Positions 1 through 8,662 of a stretch of 64,000 bases of DNA are shown piece after piece. Location of the stretch: contig NZ_CP013481.2 of the NCBI RefSeq assembly GCF_001465595.2, forward strand, positions 5,084,001 to 5,148,000, given 5' to 3'. The position numbers and the translations under genes are program-made. The notes beneath the pieces were generated by a model that worked only from the letters and a program-made list of their open reading frames with translations, made no database searches and was not told the origin of the DNA. Source of the stretch: Pandoraea apista. GTDB taxonomy: Bacteria > Pseudomonadota > Gammaproteobacteria > Burkholderiales > Burkholderiaceae. Position 1 is the first letter of the stretch. Each line of letters starts with the position of its first letter.

Positions 1-1
1 G

Positions 2-757
2 CCGGGCGACGTCGACAATTACGATAACGGCGCGCGCGTCAACAACTCGATTCGCTATGCCACACCGAACTTCGGCGGTCTGCAATTCGAGGGCATGTAT
101 GCGACCGGCAACGTGGCGGGCAAGGAAGGCGCCGGGCGCACCTATGGCTTCGCGGGGGCTTACAGCAATGGTCCGGTCTCGGTCGGCGCAGGCTTCTTCT
201 TCGCCGATGGCGGCAGCCGCGAAATGAGCGACTTCAGGCATGCCGATTTTGGCTATCGCGACTGGACCAGCAGCGCAGGCTCGCTGTTCAATTCGCCGAT
301 TAACAAAGGCTTCCGTACGGCAAGCAAAGTGCGTATTGCGCGCATGGGTGGCAAGTACGCGGTCGGCCCGGCAATTCTGGGCGTGTCCTTCTCGACTGCG
401 CAGTATGCGAGCGACGGACTTTCAAATTTCACCGTCACGGCGAAATTCGACACGGTGAACACCTTCGCCACCTACGCCCTGACGCCGGTAATCAACACGG
501 GTATCGGCTACAGCTACACACGCCTGCGCGGTGGGCGCGATGTCGGCGCCCACTACAACCAATTCAACGCCGGTGTGACGTACGCGCTCTCAAAGCGCAC
601 CTCGACGTACGTGATCGGTGGCTACCAACAGGCTGTGGGCAAGACGCTGGATCGCGGCCGCGTGGTGGCAGCCAACGCTTCGGTCGGTTCGTACGGTCTG
701 GACGCAGGTGCGCAAACGCAGTTGCTGGTCGGCATGGGTCTGAAGCACACCTTCTGA
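2..757 (+). CDS. Gram-negative general porin, 3' part (5' end outside window)
   Basis: C-terminal 251 residues of an outer-membrane trimeric porin (Porin_4/OmpC-like family of beta-proteobacteria). The frame is open from base 2, and the first visible residues (RVNNSIRYATPNFGGLQFEG) are the typical strand and early-loop sequence of this family. The rest alternates short polar turns with amphipathic beta strands, and the protein ends in a C-terminal Phe (KHTF), the signal recognised by the BAM complex. The signal peptide and first strands lie upstream of the window. It resembles the second porin at 18617-19657 only at family level. Confidence 0.93.
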   Translation, partial: PGDVDNYDNGARVNNSIRYATPNFGGLQFEGMYATGNVAGKEGAGRTYGFAGAYSNGPVSVGAGFFFADGGSREMSDFRHADFGYRDWTSSAGSLFNSPINKGFRTASKVRIARMGGKYAVGPAILGVSFSTAQYASDGLSNFTVTAKFDTVNTFATYALTPVINTGIGYSYTRLRGGRDVGAHYNQFNAGVTYALSKRTSTYVIGGYQQAVGKTLDRGRVVAANASVGSYGLDAGAQTQLLVGMGLKHTF

Positions 758-768
758 TCCACTTGGCC

Positions 769-808
769 ATCGGTCCGAACGCGTGGAAGCATGCGGGTTT
801 GGACCGAT
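769..808 (+). terminator. Candidate terminator hairpin after the porin
   Basis: Arms ATCGGTCC (769-776) and GGACCGAT (801-808) are perfectly complementary and start 11 bases after the porin stop. The loop is long (24 nt) and a T-run is lacking, so this is a moderate call. Confidence 0.45.
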
Positions 809-1048
809 TATTCCAATGAATGAATCACTTGGAATTCAAACGGCAGTTTGGATAAATTCAACTCATTCGTCTAAAAAAATACACTATTTACAATTTTAAG
901 GGTTTACCCTATTGGGGAATCTATTTAGAATTCGTCTTCATTGAAGTTCGATGCAGTCGCAACCGGCGGTAACCACGCATTTTGGATTTCCCTTTGAGTT
1001 CGACGCGCTCCGGTTTTTCGAACGCTGAAGTCATCAGGGAGAAGTGCT
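809..1048. other. AT-rich intergenic region
   Basis: No gene is visible. Bases ~815-950 are markedly AT-rich compared with the surrounding DNA and contain runs such as TCTAAAAAAATACACT. This composition fits a promoter region or a nucleoid-protein binding patch. I cannot assign a specific promoter. Confidence 0.5.
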
Positions 1049-1234
1049 GTGGTCTTCGTCAGTTGGTTGGTGTTTGCAGTCGTTGCCGTGACGGTCTCGG
1101 CAGCGCGAGTGATGCAGTTGCACCGTCGCGCGGAACGCGCGGCCGCTGCGACCTACATTGAGCGGGTATTGCGATTTCGCCGTAGCCATCGCAATACGCC
1201 CTGCCCACGCATTCAGTTCAAGGACGCCGCGTAA
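1049..1234 (+). CDS. Possible small single-pass membrane protein
   Basis: A 61-residue frame starting with GTG behind a GGGAGAAG-like ribosome site. Residues 1-18 form a hydrophobic segment (VSWLVFAVVAVTVSAA), followed by a basic, Arg-rich tail. This is the pattern of many tiny inner-membrane proteins, but no family is recognised and the tail is compositionally plain. It sits alone between an AT-rich region and a microsatellite. It could be chance, so the call is weak. Confidence 0.3.
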   Translation: MVFVSWLVFAVVAVTVSAARVMQLHRRAERAAAATYIERVLRFRRSHRNTPCPRIQFKDAA

Positions 1235-1248
1235 TCAGCGTCGTCCGG

Positions 1249-1300
1249 CAGTAGCAGTAGCAGTAGCAGTAGCAGTAGCAGTAGCAGTAGCAGTAGCAGT
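1249..1300. repeat. (CAGTAG)n microsatellite, about 8.7 units
   Basis: 52 uninterrupted bases of the hexamer CAGTAG. The following ~240 bases keep scattered CGCAGT/GCAGT words (for example near 1337, 1358, 1410, 1468, 1498, 1510), as if an older, longer array had decayed. It lies in non-coding DNA. Read in one frame it would give Val-Ala dipeptides and in another it contains stops. Confidence 0.95.
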
Positions 1301-1904
1301 GGAAATTCTGGCAGTCCAGGTAGTTCCGCATTATCCGCAGTAGCAGTTCAGCAACTCGCAGTATCGGAAGTTTCAGGTCTGCATCGCTGTACACGCACCA
1401 CCCGCAGTCCTGCAGTACAGAAGGTCTCGCATCACAGCATTACCCGTTGCCGAAGGTTGGCAACCGCAGTTTTCGCAGTGAATTCAAGCAATACCCGCAG
1501 TTGCAGTTCGCAGTACTCATGCTGTATTCCGGCGCAAGTGTCATGGCCGGATGGAGAGTCATCCCTCCCTGCTGTTACGAGGCATCGCTCTCACGCGTCA
1601 GAGCCGTACCGCCGCCTGCGTTCAAGGCGGCGGATTGCGCGCCCACAGCCTCGTATTGCCCACGCGTTGTAATAGACAACCCGACCCGCCCCCGATCACG
1701 CATCGCAGGCATCGTCGGAACGGATATCGCCACCACGATGGCATTTCTCCGTTCGTTTGACGTGTTTGCCTTGTCTGCCGCATTCACCTCGCGGCCGATG
1801 GCACGTAGTCGGATCCCGCTCGCCTGCGTTATCGCGTGGGCGCATGGCGTGCGCGCTGTCCGCGCGACGTGCCCAGTATTTTGAAGACGAGAAAATTGAA
1901 AAAC
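1301..1904. other. Gene-poor stretch with degenerate GCAGT words
   Basis: No convincing gene. Open frames here (up to 145 codons) lack ribosome sites and recognisable domains, and overlap each other. GCAGT-type words are over-represented up to about 1520. The region leads into the small CDS at 1905. Confidence 0.5.
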
Positions 1905-2150
1905 ATGAACACCGACCTAGAGCGCATCACCCTCACGATCACCCTGCACCCGAACGATTTGAAACAACTCGATAAGGCGTGCCAGCGCGTGGGGATGAAA
2001 CGCGAAGAGTTCTGCGTGCTGTCCACGCACCTGGAAGGCGCTCGCGTGCTCAACGGCGAAGGGCTCGCAACGCTGGCACGTCCGTTCGGTTTCGCCGCCG
2101 CACTGCCCGCAGCGCTGCGCAACGCGTTGAGCCGCCTCTGCGTGCGCTGA
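1905..2150 (+). CDS. Small protein with ribbon-helix-helix-like N-terminus
   Basis: 81 residues, start chosen at the ATG of MNTDLERITLTITLHPNDLK. The N-terminus alternates hydrophobic residues as a beta strand (ITLTITLHP) and is followed by two predicted helices (NDLKQLDKACQRVG, KREEFCVLSTHLEGARVL). This is the layout of RHH DNA-binding proteins such as antitoxins, though the second helix is not a clear match. The C-terminus is Ala/Leu-rich. No toxin gene adjoins it. The next gene (diguanylate cyclase) converges on it with 36 bases between. Function unknown. Confidence 0.6.
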   Translation: MNTDLERITLTITLHPNDLKQLDKACQRVGMKREEFCVLSTHLEGARVLNGEGLATLARPFGFAAALPAALRNALSRLCVR

Positions 2151-2186
2151 TCGGCGCGAGGTGCCGATAACACCGGCGCCATCGAT

Positions 2187-3398
2187 CTAAGAGGCTGCGC
2201 CCATTTCGCCTTCACACGCCGTCTTCGTTTCGCCCTCCGCATCGAGCACGACCATACCGTCGCGTCCTTCGCGTTTCGCGCGATATAACGCACGATCGGC
2301 GTACTGAAGCCACAATTGCGGCGTATCGAAGATCGTGGAAAACGGCACAAGCCCAATGCTCACCGTGCACTCGGCCAACGAGAGGGTCTGTAAAGTCTGC
2401 ATTTGCATCCGCGCTTCGGCTTGCGCGACCCGAGCACGCAGATCGGCGATCAGGCGGTACATCAGGTCCTGCCCCGCCACACCGCCGGTGTTCACGAGTA
2501 CGGCACCGAACTCCTCGCCTCCGTATCGGCCGACGGCATCGATCTCGCGCAGACGCTGCCGCAAGAGTTCGGCAAAGCGTCGTAACGCCGTATCACCCGC
2601 CGCATGGCCCAGCGTATCGTTAATGCGCTTGAAGTGATCCAGATCCATCAGCACCAGACACGCCGGCTGTCCCGTGAGCATGCAATGTGCATGAACCTCG
2701 GCCAGCCGCTGCTCCCACGCCCGGCGGTTGAGCAGCCCTGTCAGGCCGTCATGCTGTGACAGATACTCCATTTCACGCGAGCGCTGCGCCAGCTTCTGCG
2801 AAAGGTCGTAGGTCACCTTTCCCAAAGCAATGGGGTACAGAATCAACATCGGCAGGCTGGTAACGACATTGAACGTGTCCGATGCCGGTGCCCACACGAA
2901 GCCGAGCATGGCAATGCCGATCAGCAAGCCCGCCACGTTCGCGAGCAAACCCCGAAGGAACAGTCGAATGCCTCCCGCGCCGACACTGTCCATCGACATC
3001 ATCGTGAGTATCACCACGCTTGGTAACAAATTGAATTGCATCGCGGCAACCCAGAAGCCACCGAATGCCGCATCGATCGTCAGATTGGTGCGCTCGGCGC
3101 GATACGGCACCGGTCGCGACAGCGCCAGCGCGCAAGCGAGATGGGGCCAGACAAACCCGTGGAAGATCAGAAGGGCCCAAAGCCAGAGCGGCGTGGACGG
3201 CTCGTGACGGTAAAAGACGCCTGCGACGCAAAGAAACCCGATGCCCAAGCCAATCGTTCGCAGACGATAGATTCGTCGAACGAAACGTTTCCCCTTTCCG
3301 GCCACGGCCGGATCGATAGCGGAAAGGGACGGCGCTTCACGCCGTTGAGGCGAATTGCCGGCGTGCGCCGAGCGTTCTTGCTGACTCACTGACACCAT
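2187..3398 (-). CDS. Membrane-bound diguanylate cyclase (GGDEF)
   Basis: 403 residues. Start at 3398 is chosen because GGAG precedes it by about 7 bases; in-frame ATGs at 3416 and 3443 are alternatives. The N-terminal half (about residues 45-205) holds roughly six hydrophobic segments, a MASE-type sensor region in the inner membrane. The C-terminal GGDEF domain begins with the classic HDGLTGLLNRR stretch. The active site is GGEEF (in RYGGEEFG), so it should make cyclic di-GMP from two GTP. An RxxD inhibitory site (REID) lies exactly five residues before GGEEF, so product feedback is likely. There is no EAL domain. The membrane sensor's ligand is unknown. Confidence 0.93.
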   Translation of the reverse strand: MVSVSQQERSAHAGNSPQRREAPSLSAIDPAVAGKGKRFVRRIYRLRTIGLGIGFLCVAGVFYRHEPSTPLWLWALLIFHGFVWPHLACALALSRPVPYRAERTNLTIDAAFGGFWVAAMQFNLLPSVVILTMMSMDSVGAGGIRLFLRGLLANVAGLLIGIAMLGFVWAPASDTFNVVTSLPMLILYPIALGKVTYDLSQKLAQRSREMEYLSQHDGLTGLLNRRAWEQRLAEVHAHCMLTGQPACLVLMDLDHFKRINDTLGHAAGDTALRRFAELLRQRLREIDAVGRYGGEEFGAVLVNTGGVAGQDLMYRLIADLRARVAQAEARMQMQTLQTLSLAECTVSIGLVPFSTIFDTPQLWLQYADRALYRAKREGRDGMVVLDAEGETKTACEGEMGAAS

Positions 3399-3805
3399 GC
3401 TGCTCCGATCATCCATCACGAAACGCGCACGATGCCCTTGCATCGTGGGCCGGGTACGGCATATCGCGTACGCGATTTACGTGCCCAGAACCCGGCATGG
3501 CGCCATTCTACCTGCGGCGCATGGCGACAGCGCATTATTGGTCTAACCGGTCCAACCAGCCCGCATCTCCCGGTGCAATCCAACGTGGCATGGTATCGAC
3601 GTCGTGTCTTAAAAACCTTATCGTTTGTCTCAAATTCGCTATGTCACTCACCGCTTTCCAGCGGACAATTCGCACTATTGTGTGCAGCTTCATGTGACTT
3701 GCTAGTCCTCACGTTATTGCCTGACCCCACGCCCGTATTGCCGTACTCCTGGCCCGCTTTCACGATTGGCCGGCCGTGCGCCGTGCCGCCCCCCATTTCA
3801 GAACC
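3399..3805. other. Divergent intergenic region
   Basis: Separates the leftward diguanylate cyclase from the rightward exporter. No gene, repeat or clear hairpin seen. It presumably carries the promoters of both. Confidence 0.4.
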
Positions 3806-4729
3806 ATGTTCAATTTCATCCTGCCGCTGACTGCCGTGCTGATCTGGTCAGCCAATGTGATCGTCAACAAGCTTGCTGTCGGTCACATCTTCCCCGCCGA
3901 GATCGCTTTCCTGCGATGGTTCGCCGCCGGGCTGATTCTCACGCCATTTGCGTTGCCGGTACTGTGGCGAGCACGCCGCGTGTTTCTGCCACATCTAACC
4001 CAGTACGCAACATTGGGGGTACTCGGCATGGCGATTTATCAGGGGCTCGCCTACTCGGCCGCGCACTACACGACTGCTACCAACATGGGGATCATTCTGG
4101 CGTTGCTGCCCCTCACGACGCTCACGCTGGCAGTCGTCGTGCTGGGCGATGCGCTCACCGCTGGCGCACTGATGGGCGGGTTGTTGTCGATTGTGGGCGT
4201 GCTGCTGGTGGTCGGGCACGGCTCGTTGCTGCATCTGGCGGGACAAGGCATTGGCATTGGCGACGCCATGATGTTCGGCGCCATGCTCGCCTACGCGGTC
4301 TATTGCGTGTTACTGCGCAAGTGGCAATTGCCGCTCGCCCCGCTGCCGTCGCTTTACGCACAGATCATGTGCGCGGTTGTCGTCTTGCTGCCTTTCTACG
4401 TGTTTTCGCAGAAGGCCGGGGTATCGATGGACAACCTGCCGCAACTGGCCTTCGCGACACTTCCCGTGTCGGTGGCCGCACCGTTCATCTGGATGATCGG
4501 CGTGGCGCGCATCGGTCCGCGACGCGCCACCGTCGTCATCAACCTGGTGCCGATCTTCACAGCGCTCATCGCAGCGGTCGGTCTCGGCGAACATCTCGCG
4601 ACCTATCACCTCGTTGGTGGCGCGCTGATTCTGGCCGGTGTCGCCCTGGGGGAAAACTGGCACTTGCCGATCCGCAAAGCGCGTGTACCGGGTCCGGCAT
4701 TGCCCGATGAGTTGGGAAGTGTCCGATAA
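3806..4729 (+). CDS. EamA/DMT-family transporter
   Basis: 307 residues with about ten hydrophobic segments arranged as two EamA repeats (roughly residues 5-140 and 150-285), the drug/metabolite transporter fold of the inner membrane. The first helix, ILPLTAVLIWSANVIVNKLA, contains the conserved W-x-x-N pattern near the N-terminus. Start at 3806 (MFNFIL) is preferred over the in-frame GTG at 3776, which adds a non-hydrophobic Pro/Arg stretch. The substrate cannot be deduced; family members export amino acids, metabolites or toxic compounds. It is a single gene, not obviously in an operon. Confidence 0.9.
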   Translation: MFNFILPLTAVLIWSANVIVNKLAVGHIFPAEIAFLRWFAAGLILTPFALPVLWRARRVFLPHLTQYATLGVLGMAIYQGLAYSAAHYTTATNMGIILALLPLTTLTLAVVVLGDALTAGALMGGLLSIVGVLLVVGHGSLLHLAGQGIGIGDAMMFGAMLAYAVYCVLLRKWQLPLAPLPSLYAQIMCAVVVLLPFYVFSQKAGVSMDNLPQLAFATLPVSVAAPFIWMIGVARIGPRRATVVINLVPIFTALIAAVGLGEHLATYHLVGGALILAGVALGENWHLPIRKARVPGPALPDELGSVR

Positions 4730-4858
4730 ATTTTGCGCTATTAGCGTCACCGACTCTTTATAGAGGCCCGGCTGTAACGCATGGTGAGGAGAGCGATATA
4801 ACGTCGCAGGGCGCGGGGGGATTGATTACGCTGTGTGACTCGTCAACGGAGTTCCGCC

Positions 4859-5623
4859 ATGCAAACGAATCCACTCGCGCTATTCGGAGACCATCTGGCC
4901 CGCCTGCGAAAGGCGCGCGGCTGGTCGCAGGAGAAACTTGCTCTCGAGAGCGGCCTGGCACGCTCGTATGTCAGCGGCATCGAACGCGGCAGACGCAACG
5001 TCGCCCTCGTCAACATCTGTGTCCTGGCCGATACGCTCGGCGTACCGACATCGGAGATGCTGCGCTTCGCACAAGCGGCGTCCGGCACCGAGGACGCCTC
5101 CGCGCCGTCGGCTCGCACGCCGTTGCCTCAGATCAGCCGCTCCCTGTGCCGGCTCGAAAATCGCGACCAGGTCTGGCTCGCCGAGATCATCCGGAGTCTC
5201 AGTTCCCGTTTGAGTCATGCCGCCCCACCCGGGGGCCCTCGCCCCGCGGCGGACACTTGCGCGATGCCGCACGTCGAGCACGACGGCAGAGGCCAAGAGG
5301 ATAAGGACCTCGATGCCCTCGACGATGCCGACGATGCCTGCCAAGCCAATGCCAACGTGCGGCACGCCGCGTTCGGCAACATCCCTGAGCGCAGCGTCGT
5401 CGAGCCCGGCGTATCTGCGCATCGTCAATTCGCCGCATCGAACGACACGGGTTTCCAAGTCGACGACCGGAAGAGGCTCGCCCACGCCACTACGCATATT
5501 CGCGAGCCGGCACATCTCTCGTCCGATGACACGCCCCCCTCGGATACGCCTGCGGCAACGCAGCGATCCGACACTATCGTGCGCGAAGACTCGCGGCGTT
5601 TCCCCAACGACGACGATGCATGA
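4859..5623 (+). CDS. XRE-family regulator with long disordered C-terminal tail
   Basis: 254 residues; start at 4859 lies behind GGAG. The HTH_3 domain (about residues 8-62) reads WSQEKLALESGLARSYVSGI, the recognition-helix region, followed by ERGRRN. A short second helical block (SRSLCRLENRDQVWLAEIIR) ends near residue 122. The rest is about 130 residues of low-complexity Asp/Ala/His/Pro-rich sequence with no hydrophobic core. The HTH and second block are closely matched by the neighbouring regulator at 6203, which stops where this tail begins. The tail's codons keep high third-position GC, so it is probably translated. Target genes are unknown. Confidence 0.85.
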   Translation: MQTNPLALFGDHLARLRKARGWSQEKLALESGLARSYVSGIERGRRNVALVNICVLADTLGVPTSEMLRFAQAASGTEDASAPSARTPLPQISRSLCRLENRDQVWLAEIIRSLSSRLSHAAPPGGPRPAADTCAMPHVEHDGRGQEDKDLDALDDADDACQANANVRHAAFGNIPERSVVEPGVSAHRQFAASNDTGFQVDDRKRLAHATTHIREPAHLSSDDTPPSDTPAATQRSDTIVREDSRRFPNDDDA

Positions 5624-6202
5624 GCCATCGCTGGGCATTTGATTCTTAGGACATTGCGCAAAGTCCCCCGGCTATCACGGGGGCATTGCGCGATCGTTCG
5701 TCCAGTAAAAGTTACGAATACCCCTACTGAAATCGATCGCCCCGGCAGACGTCCGGCATTGCGTCAGGCAACACATCACGGCTTCGGGCCGAACGCGTGC
5801 ACGCCAGTCACCACGGGCGTGACAGCAGTTCGATGCCCGCTGCGCGCACGCGCATATTGACGCAGCATGGGACTCGTCCCGTCGACATCAAGTGACATCC
5901 CAAAGCGGAACCTTTCAGAATCGCCCCGTGGCTTGGTTTCGCATGTCTGGTGTCACACTGCGCGGCTCCGGTTGACGGGAGTACGACAAAACGTATCTCA
6001 ATGACGTCACTGCAGTACGTAGATTGACGCCGTCACGCCCCTCGGAAAGCTCGCGCACTTTGTGCCTTCTCCGAAAGTTCAAGAAAAATCCGTATTGCAG
6101 GCCCGATAGCTCGCGCCTCACAAACGGGGGATACCCGAGGCACCGCCCTCAATACTGGATTTTTGTTTCAATCTTCTCGTCCCTAACAAGGAAAACATTC
6201 TT
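5624..6202. other. Intergenic region between XRE paralogues, with a GC hairpin
   Basis: No gene seen. A hairpin with arms CCCCCG (5665-5670) and CGGGGG (5678-5683) around GCTATCA lies about 40 bases after the first XRE stop, flanked by ATTGCGC on both sides. It has no T-run and is at best a weak terminator. The 3' part is more AT-rich and leads to the AAGGAAAA ribosome site of the next gene. Confidence 0.45.
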
Positions 6203-6586
6203 ATGGACACCAACTTATTTCGATTCGGCAGACACCTTGCCGGCTTGCGCAAGAAATACAACTGGGCGCAAGACAAGCTGGCGCTGGAAAGCGGACTGGC
6301 GCGTTCTTATCTGAGCGGTGTCGAGCGTGGTAAACGCAATATTTCGCTGCGCAATATCTGCATTCTGGCGGACACGCTGGGGTTGCCGCCGCATGAGTTG
6401 CTCTCGTTCGATTCGTCGAACGGCATGGCTTCGGATGCCGGGCCGGGTGCGACGTCGCCTTGCGATCCATATCCGTCGCTCAATCGCGCCATGCAGAAAT
6501 TATCGGATCGCGATCAGGCATGGATGGCGGATCTGGTGCGCACACTGAGCTTGCGTCTGGGCCACGGCGTATTGCGCGACGAATGA
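6203..6586 (+). CDS. XRE-family transcriptional regulator (short paralogue)
   Basis: 127 residues. The ATG follows AAGGAAAACATTCTT. The HTH_3 domain occupies about residues 7-61 (WAQDKLALESGLARSYLSGV, then ERGKRN), followed by NICILADTLGLPPHELL. A C-terminal helix block, LNRAMQKLSDRDQAWMADLV, matches the equivalent block of the 4859 protein, so the two arose by duplication or share one parent family. This copy ends directly after that block and is the canonical length. It likely binds a palindromic operator as a dimer. Targets are unknown. Confidence 0.9.
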   Translation: MDTNLFRFGRHLAGLRKKYNWAQDKLALESGLARSYLSGVERGKRNISLRNICILADTLGLPPHELLSFDSSNGMASDAGPGATSPCDPYPSLNRAMQKLSDRDQAWMADLVRTLSLRLGHGVLRDE

Positions 6587-6668
6587 AAGCGAGACGCGAA
6601 GCCGAGGCGACGGGCTCGCGTCAGGTGCCGGGCGACACCGCGATTCAAGCGCCCCTCTTTTCCGGACG

Positions 6669-7505
6669 TTAATCGTTACCCAGGAAGGCGTCCACCGCGC
6701 GGTGAAACGCGATCGGATTGGCGAGGTTCATGCCATGAGACGCATCCTGAATCATCATGCGGCGGGCTTCCGGCATGGCGTGCGCGAGAGCGTTCAACAC
6801 GTCCGGATAAGGCGCGGGGCTCTCCGCGCCGCCCATCAGCAGCACCGGCGCGTGCAACGCGCCGAGGGCATCGATCGGCAACGGTGTGCGCGGTTCTGCC
6901 ACTTGACCGATCAATGTGAGCGCGTTGTCGCGCACCATCTGCTTGAACCAGGGCACCATGCGCCGCCAGGTGTCCGGCCCGCTCACAGTGTCGATGAAGA
7001 TCGCCAGACCGCCGTCGATATCGCCAGCCTCGATGGCAGCAAGTGCCGTTTGGCGGAAATTGCCTCGCTCGCTGTCGAGCGGCACCTGAATCGGGCCGCC
7101 GCTGATTTCCACACCGGGGTCGGCCAGAATCAGCGAGCGCACCGTGTCGGGCGCCACCAATGCCGTGCGCAGCGCGACGTAACCGCCACGCGAATGTCCC
7201 AGCACGTGAACCGGACCCACACCGAGCGCCGTGATGAACGCGGCGAGGTCTTCGGCGTGCTGCTCCCCCGAGAACGTGCCGTCGCGGCCGTTCCAGGCTT
7301 CCGGCCAGTAGTGGCGCAGGCTGACCGAGATGACTCGCCGCCGTTGTCCCAACGGCGCCATGTTCGGCTTGAAGTAACGACAATCGCAAAGCGAGCCGTG
7401 AACCAGCACGAGCGGCGCCCCCACCGCGTCGGCAGGGGCAGGGGATTCGACATACGCCATCGGATAACCGTTGACGTCGATCGTTTGCGGTACAGGAACC
7501 GGCAT
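6669..7505 (-). CDS. Alpha/beta-hydrolase fold protein
   Basis: 278 residues. The oxyanion region is LVLVHGSLCD (about residues 32-41), the nucleophile elbow is GHSRGG (Ser near residue 105), and the C-terminal HG in DASHGMNLANP supplies the catalytic His, with an Asp in the preceding strand region. It is a soluble serine hydrolase of the AB_hydrolase_1/6 class, as in esterases, haloperoxidase-like or ring-cleavage product hydrolases. No signal peptide. The substrate cannot be told from sequence, and the neighbours (XRE regulator, divergent yaeQ) give no pathway. Confidence 0.9.
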   Translation of the reverse strand: MPVPVPQTIDVNGYPMAYVESPAPADAVGAPLVLVHGSLCDCRYFKPNMAPLGQRRRVISVSLRHYWPEAWNGRDGTFSGEQHAEDLAAFITALGVGPVHVLGHSRGGYVALRTALVAPDTVRSLILADPGVEISGGPIQVPLDSERGNFRQTALAAIEAGDIDGGLAIFIDTVSGPDTWRRMVPWFKQMVRDNALTLIGQVAEPRTPLPIDALGALHAPVLLMGGAESPAPYPDVLNALAHAMPEARRMMIQDASHGMNLANPIAFHRAVDAFLGND

Positions 7506-7659
7506 GGGGACACATCAGGTGAGACGGGCCGCCAGTATACCGAGCTTGCGGCCCCCTTGCTGCGGCGCGCCTTCTGTGCCGCAAGCGCGCAGCGCAAACG
7601 TGCCGGCATCGGGCGCTGGTGTATGCTTGCGACTCTCTTCATTTCTGCGGTTTCCCGGC

Positions 7660-8211
7660 ATGGCACTCAAAGCCACTATCTACAAGGCCGAGGTGCAAAT
7701 CACCGACCTCGACCGCCACTATTACGCCTCCCATAGCCTGACGCTGGCCCGGCATCCGTCGGAAACCGACGAACGCATGATGGTGCGTTTGCTTGCCTTC
7801 ATGTTGTACGCAGGCGAGCGTCTCTCCTTCGGCAAGGGCATCTCGACGGCCGAAGAGCCCGACCTGTGGGAGCATGACTTCGGCGGCGACATTGTCCGGT
7901 GGATCGACGTCGGGCAGCCCGACGCACGCCGCCTCGTCAAGGCGGCCGGCCGCGCAGAGCATGTCGATGTCATCGCCTACGGCGGCAAGCCGGCCGCGAT
8001 CTGGTGGCAGGCGACCGAAACGCAGATCACACGGCTGTCGAACCTGACTGTGCGCATGCTCGACGAAGCCTCGGCCGAAGCGCTGACGGCGCTGGCCTCG
8101 CGCACGATGCGCCTGCAATGCACCATTCAGGACGGCGAAGTCTGGATCGCCGACGACAACCATAATCTGCCGGTCAACCTCGTCACGTTGCGCGCCGCCG
8201 CCAACGACTGA
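7660..8211 (+). CDS. yaeQ: YaeQ family protein
   Basis: 183 residues starting MALKATIYKAEVQITDLDRH, the conserved YaeQ beginning. Other family blocks visible are LTLARHPSETDERMMVRLLA, LSFGKGIS, EPDLWEHDFGGDIVRWIDVG, and the ending WIADDNHNLPVNLVTL. YaeQ has a restriction-endonuclease-like (PD-(D/E)xK) fold: E and D residues in EPDLW and D-V-G-x-P-D lie in the expected places. Its biochemical role is not settled; it was first linked to rescue of rfaH mutants. An upstream in-frame extension is ignored because this start matches family length. Confidence 0.93.
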   Translation: MALKATIYKAEVQITDLDRHYYASHSLTLARHPSETDERMMVRLLAFMLYAGERLSFGKGISTAEEPDLWEHDFGGDIVRWIDVGQPDARRLVKAAGRAEHVDVIAYGGKPAAIWWQATETQITRLSNLTVRMLDEASAEALTALASRTMRLQCTIQDGEVWIADDNHNLPVNLVTLRAAAND

Positions 8212-8282
8212 CCGGTTCCGGTCGCGCGGAGCGGATCTCCCGTCCGCTCTGCCGCCCCCTGGCTTAGCCTCGCGATCTCCCT

Positions 8283-8400
8283 CTCCCCTTAACGCTCTGC
8301 TTCGCTCTCCTTCGCTCTGCTTCGCCCCTCTTCACGTAGCGCCTCTCGCGTAGCTCCCCTCACGTAGCTCCCCTCGCGTCTCCCTTCGCATCTCCTGTCA
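8283..8400. repeat. CT-rich imperfect tandem repeats
   Basis: After yaeQ the + strand runs through reiterated words: CTCTGCTTCG/CTCTCCTTCG copies (8293-8330), then two exact copies of CGTAGCTCCCCTC at 8349-8361 and 8363-8375. There is no coding signal. The strong pyrimidine bias on the + strand would give a C/U-rich, unstructured RNA, a setting often used by Rho. That role is inference. Confidence 0.6.
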
Positions 8401-8494
8401 TCTCCTCCACATCCCGCCAAACGACTCGCGCCGCTTCCCCGCCCGCCCCTCCGGCGCCGCCCCAATACGCGGCACGTCACAAGCTGCGTTACAC

Positions 8495-8510
8495 TTGACG
8501 TTAACGTCAA
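8495..8510. promoter_or_regulatory. LiuR-type operator palindrome
   Basis: TTGACGTTAACGTCAA is a perfect 16-bp palindrome 153 bases before ghrA. MerR-family LiuR regulators of branched-chain amino-acid degradation in proteobacteria use ACGT-N2-ACGT-type palindromes (established knowledge, recalled and not looked up here). The operon it precedes contains HMG-CoA lyase, the last step of leucine catabolism, which supports the assignment. Confidence 0.7.
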
Positions 8511-8662
8511 TCGAGTCACCGCGACTGCGCCGTCCGCGATCGCGCCACGGGCCGTTGCAGCGTGCCGAGCGCGCGTGCCGGTCACGTCGGTGCGCGTATG
8601 TACCGTAAGCTCGCTGGTCCTGTCGCCGTGCCTCATTCCTATACGCGTTTGCCCCGCACCAC

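Noticed and set aside
1249..1300. CRISPR-like array
   Set aside because: Units are six bases with no spacers; it is a plain microsatellite.
1447..1884. 145-codon frame after the microsatellite
   Set aside because: No ribosome site, domain or codon bias, and it overlaps other chance frames.
4880..5638. 252-codon antisense frame over the first XRE gene, with a hydrophobic stretch
   Set aside because: The + strand carries the XRE domain and keeps high third-position GC through the tail; the hydrophobic run is simply the complement of Asp/Ala codons.
5665..5683. Hairpin after the first XRE gene as a true terminator
   Set aside because: The stem is only 6 bp and lacks a T-run; mentioned only in the intergenic entry.
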